DNA of 64,000 nucleotides from Bacteroidetes bacterium GWF2_40_14 (GTDB lineage Bacteria; Bacteroidota; Bacteroidia; Bacteroidales; UBA932): contig MEOK01000004.1 in NCBI GenBank assembly GCA_001769195.1, positions 124,001 through 188,000 of the forward strand. Reading direction: 5' to 3'. The translations under genes were made by a program, and so were the position numbers. Position 1 is the first letter of the stretch. Each line of letters starts with the position of its first letter. Below, one piece after another: positions 63,801 to 64,000 of the stretch. The notes beneath the pieces are model-generated. The model did no database searches, was not told where the DNA came from, and was given only the letters and a program-made list of their open reading frames with translations.

Positions 63801-64000
63801 TTGTATACTCGGGAAAAAGCACGCCGGACTTTAATGGAGGCTTGGACCTGTCTGCAAGATATAAGCGATTTTATCTAAGTGTAGGGCTTCAATACTCAAT
63901 GGGGGGTGCTGGAAGATTGCCAAATTTATACAGAGCTAATTATTATGCTGTTTTTGACCCTTTGGCAAATGTGTCAAAAGATTTCAACAACCGTTGGAGA
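60812..64000 (+). CDS. SusC/RagA-family TonB-dependent receptor with STN domain (3' end missing)
   Basis: The frame is open for 1063 codons from ATG 60812 (or 60818, MRIFLKIGVLLFFCFSF) to the window edge, so the barrel end is not seen. After the signal peptide is an STN domain (about 30-105, LLTIKADKASLESILKKIEI), a carboxypeptidase-like domain (about 115-195, KVSGKIMLNNGEPLAGAHVR), the plug (TTSAITQVNFEKIELASKSS) and the SusC signature TVLKDASATAIYGSRAANGV. The STN domain pairs logically with the FecR just upstream. Its SusD partner should lie beyond the window. Confidence 0.93.
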   Translation, partial: MTMRIFLKIGVLLFFCFSFISVTMKGTGQNLLTIKADKASLESILKKIEIASKYSLLYNFEDVSKFSGITINAINKTLPEILDIALKNTGLGYKISENTIIISKPVPQKNTPQSKVSGKIMLNNGEPLAGAHVRLKGKESGVISDRNGSYELNVTDSNGSIIISFIGYRTKEVAIQNRDMINVELEEAINELKELVVQTGYQTLSKRETTSAITQVNFEKIELASKSSIDQMLAGQIPGMMVLQTSGEPGATPTIRIRGTSSIIGTRAPLWVLDGMILEDPVNVSVTNLNSPDVAYLIGNAIAGVNPKDIETITVLKDASATAIYGSRAANGVIVLTTKNGKVGSPRVGYSGNVVFNNRIGYNNLQLMNAGERVQLSQEIIADNIKYSRSPLNLGYEGLLLGYYNNKYTYEEFSAAVEKMIATNTDWYDLLFRNSVTNNHTVNVSGGSGRTTYYISLGYLKNLGTAKGSDYERYSALTKVNTWINNKLYVGFQINASKTKGNGFHSSVNPNTYAFETSRTIPCYNDDGTYFKYLTQQKSQTAVLSAPKEELKYNILNEMDLTGSSSNITNITAQLNLQYNFSSSFRYKLLGGFDQSRTNNLSWAGEESNYVSMIRGWNAGTLVQGTTDFDASSIPWGGILTNNDQKKDSYSLRNTLEYSHLFNDIHLVNFMGALELRSVKYNGLSSKFYGWQPERGQSISPALTTGYYGVLNSLRPTLTDNIVNNMSWIGSATYSYKDKVTVNGNIRADGSNNFGDNPAYRFLPIWSLAARYTISNEKFLKNRDFLEYLAIRASYGIQGNIDKATSPDLIIQVGSKNSLTGLNESFFKYLPNPDLRWERTSSYNFGLDYSFFKPKGFRSESILSGTIDVYNKYGDQIIVSRSVSQIIGMDMVKINGGKLRNYGIEGSINIVPYQNKDFSSSFRFIFSYNKNILLEANKEMNITSSDKINGNALVENLPIGAFYSYEFAGLNEKYGFPMFYNNNGEKRYALYPEEMNLVYSGKSTPDFNGGLDLSARYKRFYLSVGLQYSMGGAGRLPNLYRANYYAVFDPLANVSKDFNNRWR

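Overview
The window is chromosomal DNA from a member of the Bacteroidota, most likely order Bacteroidales. The evidence is three SusC/RagA receptors (two with SusD partners), two FecR anti-sigma factors, ECF sigma factors, LruC/DUF4465/DUF5686-type proteins, many lipoproteins with Cys at position 20-26, AT-rich starts that mostly lack Shine-Dalgarno sites, and several upstream TAnnTTTG boxes typical of this phylum's promoters. No rRNA, tRNA, CRISPR array, transposase or prophage gene was seen.

Layout. 1-1.8 kb: a DUF5686 outer-membrane protein cut by the window edge and a YgaP-like membrane protein, separated by two palindromic repeats. 1.9-8.7 kb: the branched-chain amino acid operon ilvD-ilvB-ilvN-ilvC-ilvA. 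It is preceded by a strong phylum-type promoter, a 65-codon leader ORF ending in a run of Leu/Ile/Val codons, and a terminator with a competing hairpin, which together form a classic ribosome-mediated attenuator. 8.7-17.6 kb: small membrane proteins, pdxH, a 108-bp inverted-repeat element, a BspA-type leucine-rich-repeat lipoprotein, an orphan histidine kinase, a ROK kinase next to an LruC lipoprotein, and an LmtA-like methyltransferase. 17.7-30.7 kb: a lipoprotein, an ECF sigma/anti-sigma-like/Spy-like trio, an AsmA-like transglycosylase fusion, a nitronate monooxygenase-like enzyme, a creatininase-family protein, a TPR-membrane-HTH regulator, a GH20 hexosaminidase, a beta-barrel protein, an antiporter and a secreted cyclophilin.

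30.9-41.8 kb and 49.4-58.7 kb: two SusC/SusD loci that both carry extracytoplasmic thioredoxin-fold proteins. The first has a thioredoxin, SusC with an STN domain, SusD, a DUF4465-like lipoprotein, a ThuA-like/DsbD-alpha fusion, an ECF sigma factor and FecR. The second has a DUF6242/Kelch-like lipoprotein, SusC, SusD, a protein with three tandem thioredoxin folds and a TlpA-type thioredoxin. They look like sister import loci in which uptake is coupled to thiol-disulfide chemistry outside the cytoplasm.

41.9-49.2 kb: the most novel part. A P4-type phosphatase is followed by four tightly coupled genes that I cannot assign to any described system: a membrane-anchored coiled-coil protein, two paralogous helical proteins and a beta-helix (bactofilin-like) protein. 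A TPR-membrane-HTH regulator closes the operon. 58.8-64 kb: a small CxxC protein with an unusually strong Shine-Dalgarno site, then a FecR with no adjacent sigma gene and an STN-containing SusC that runs off the window end.
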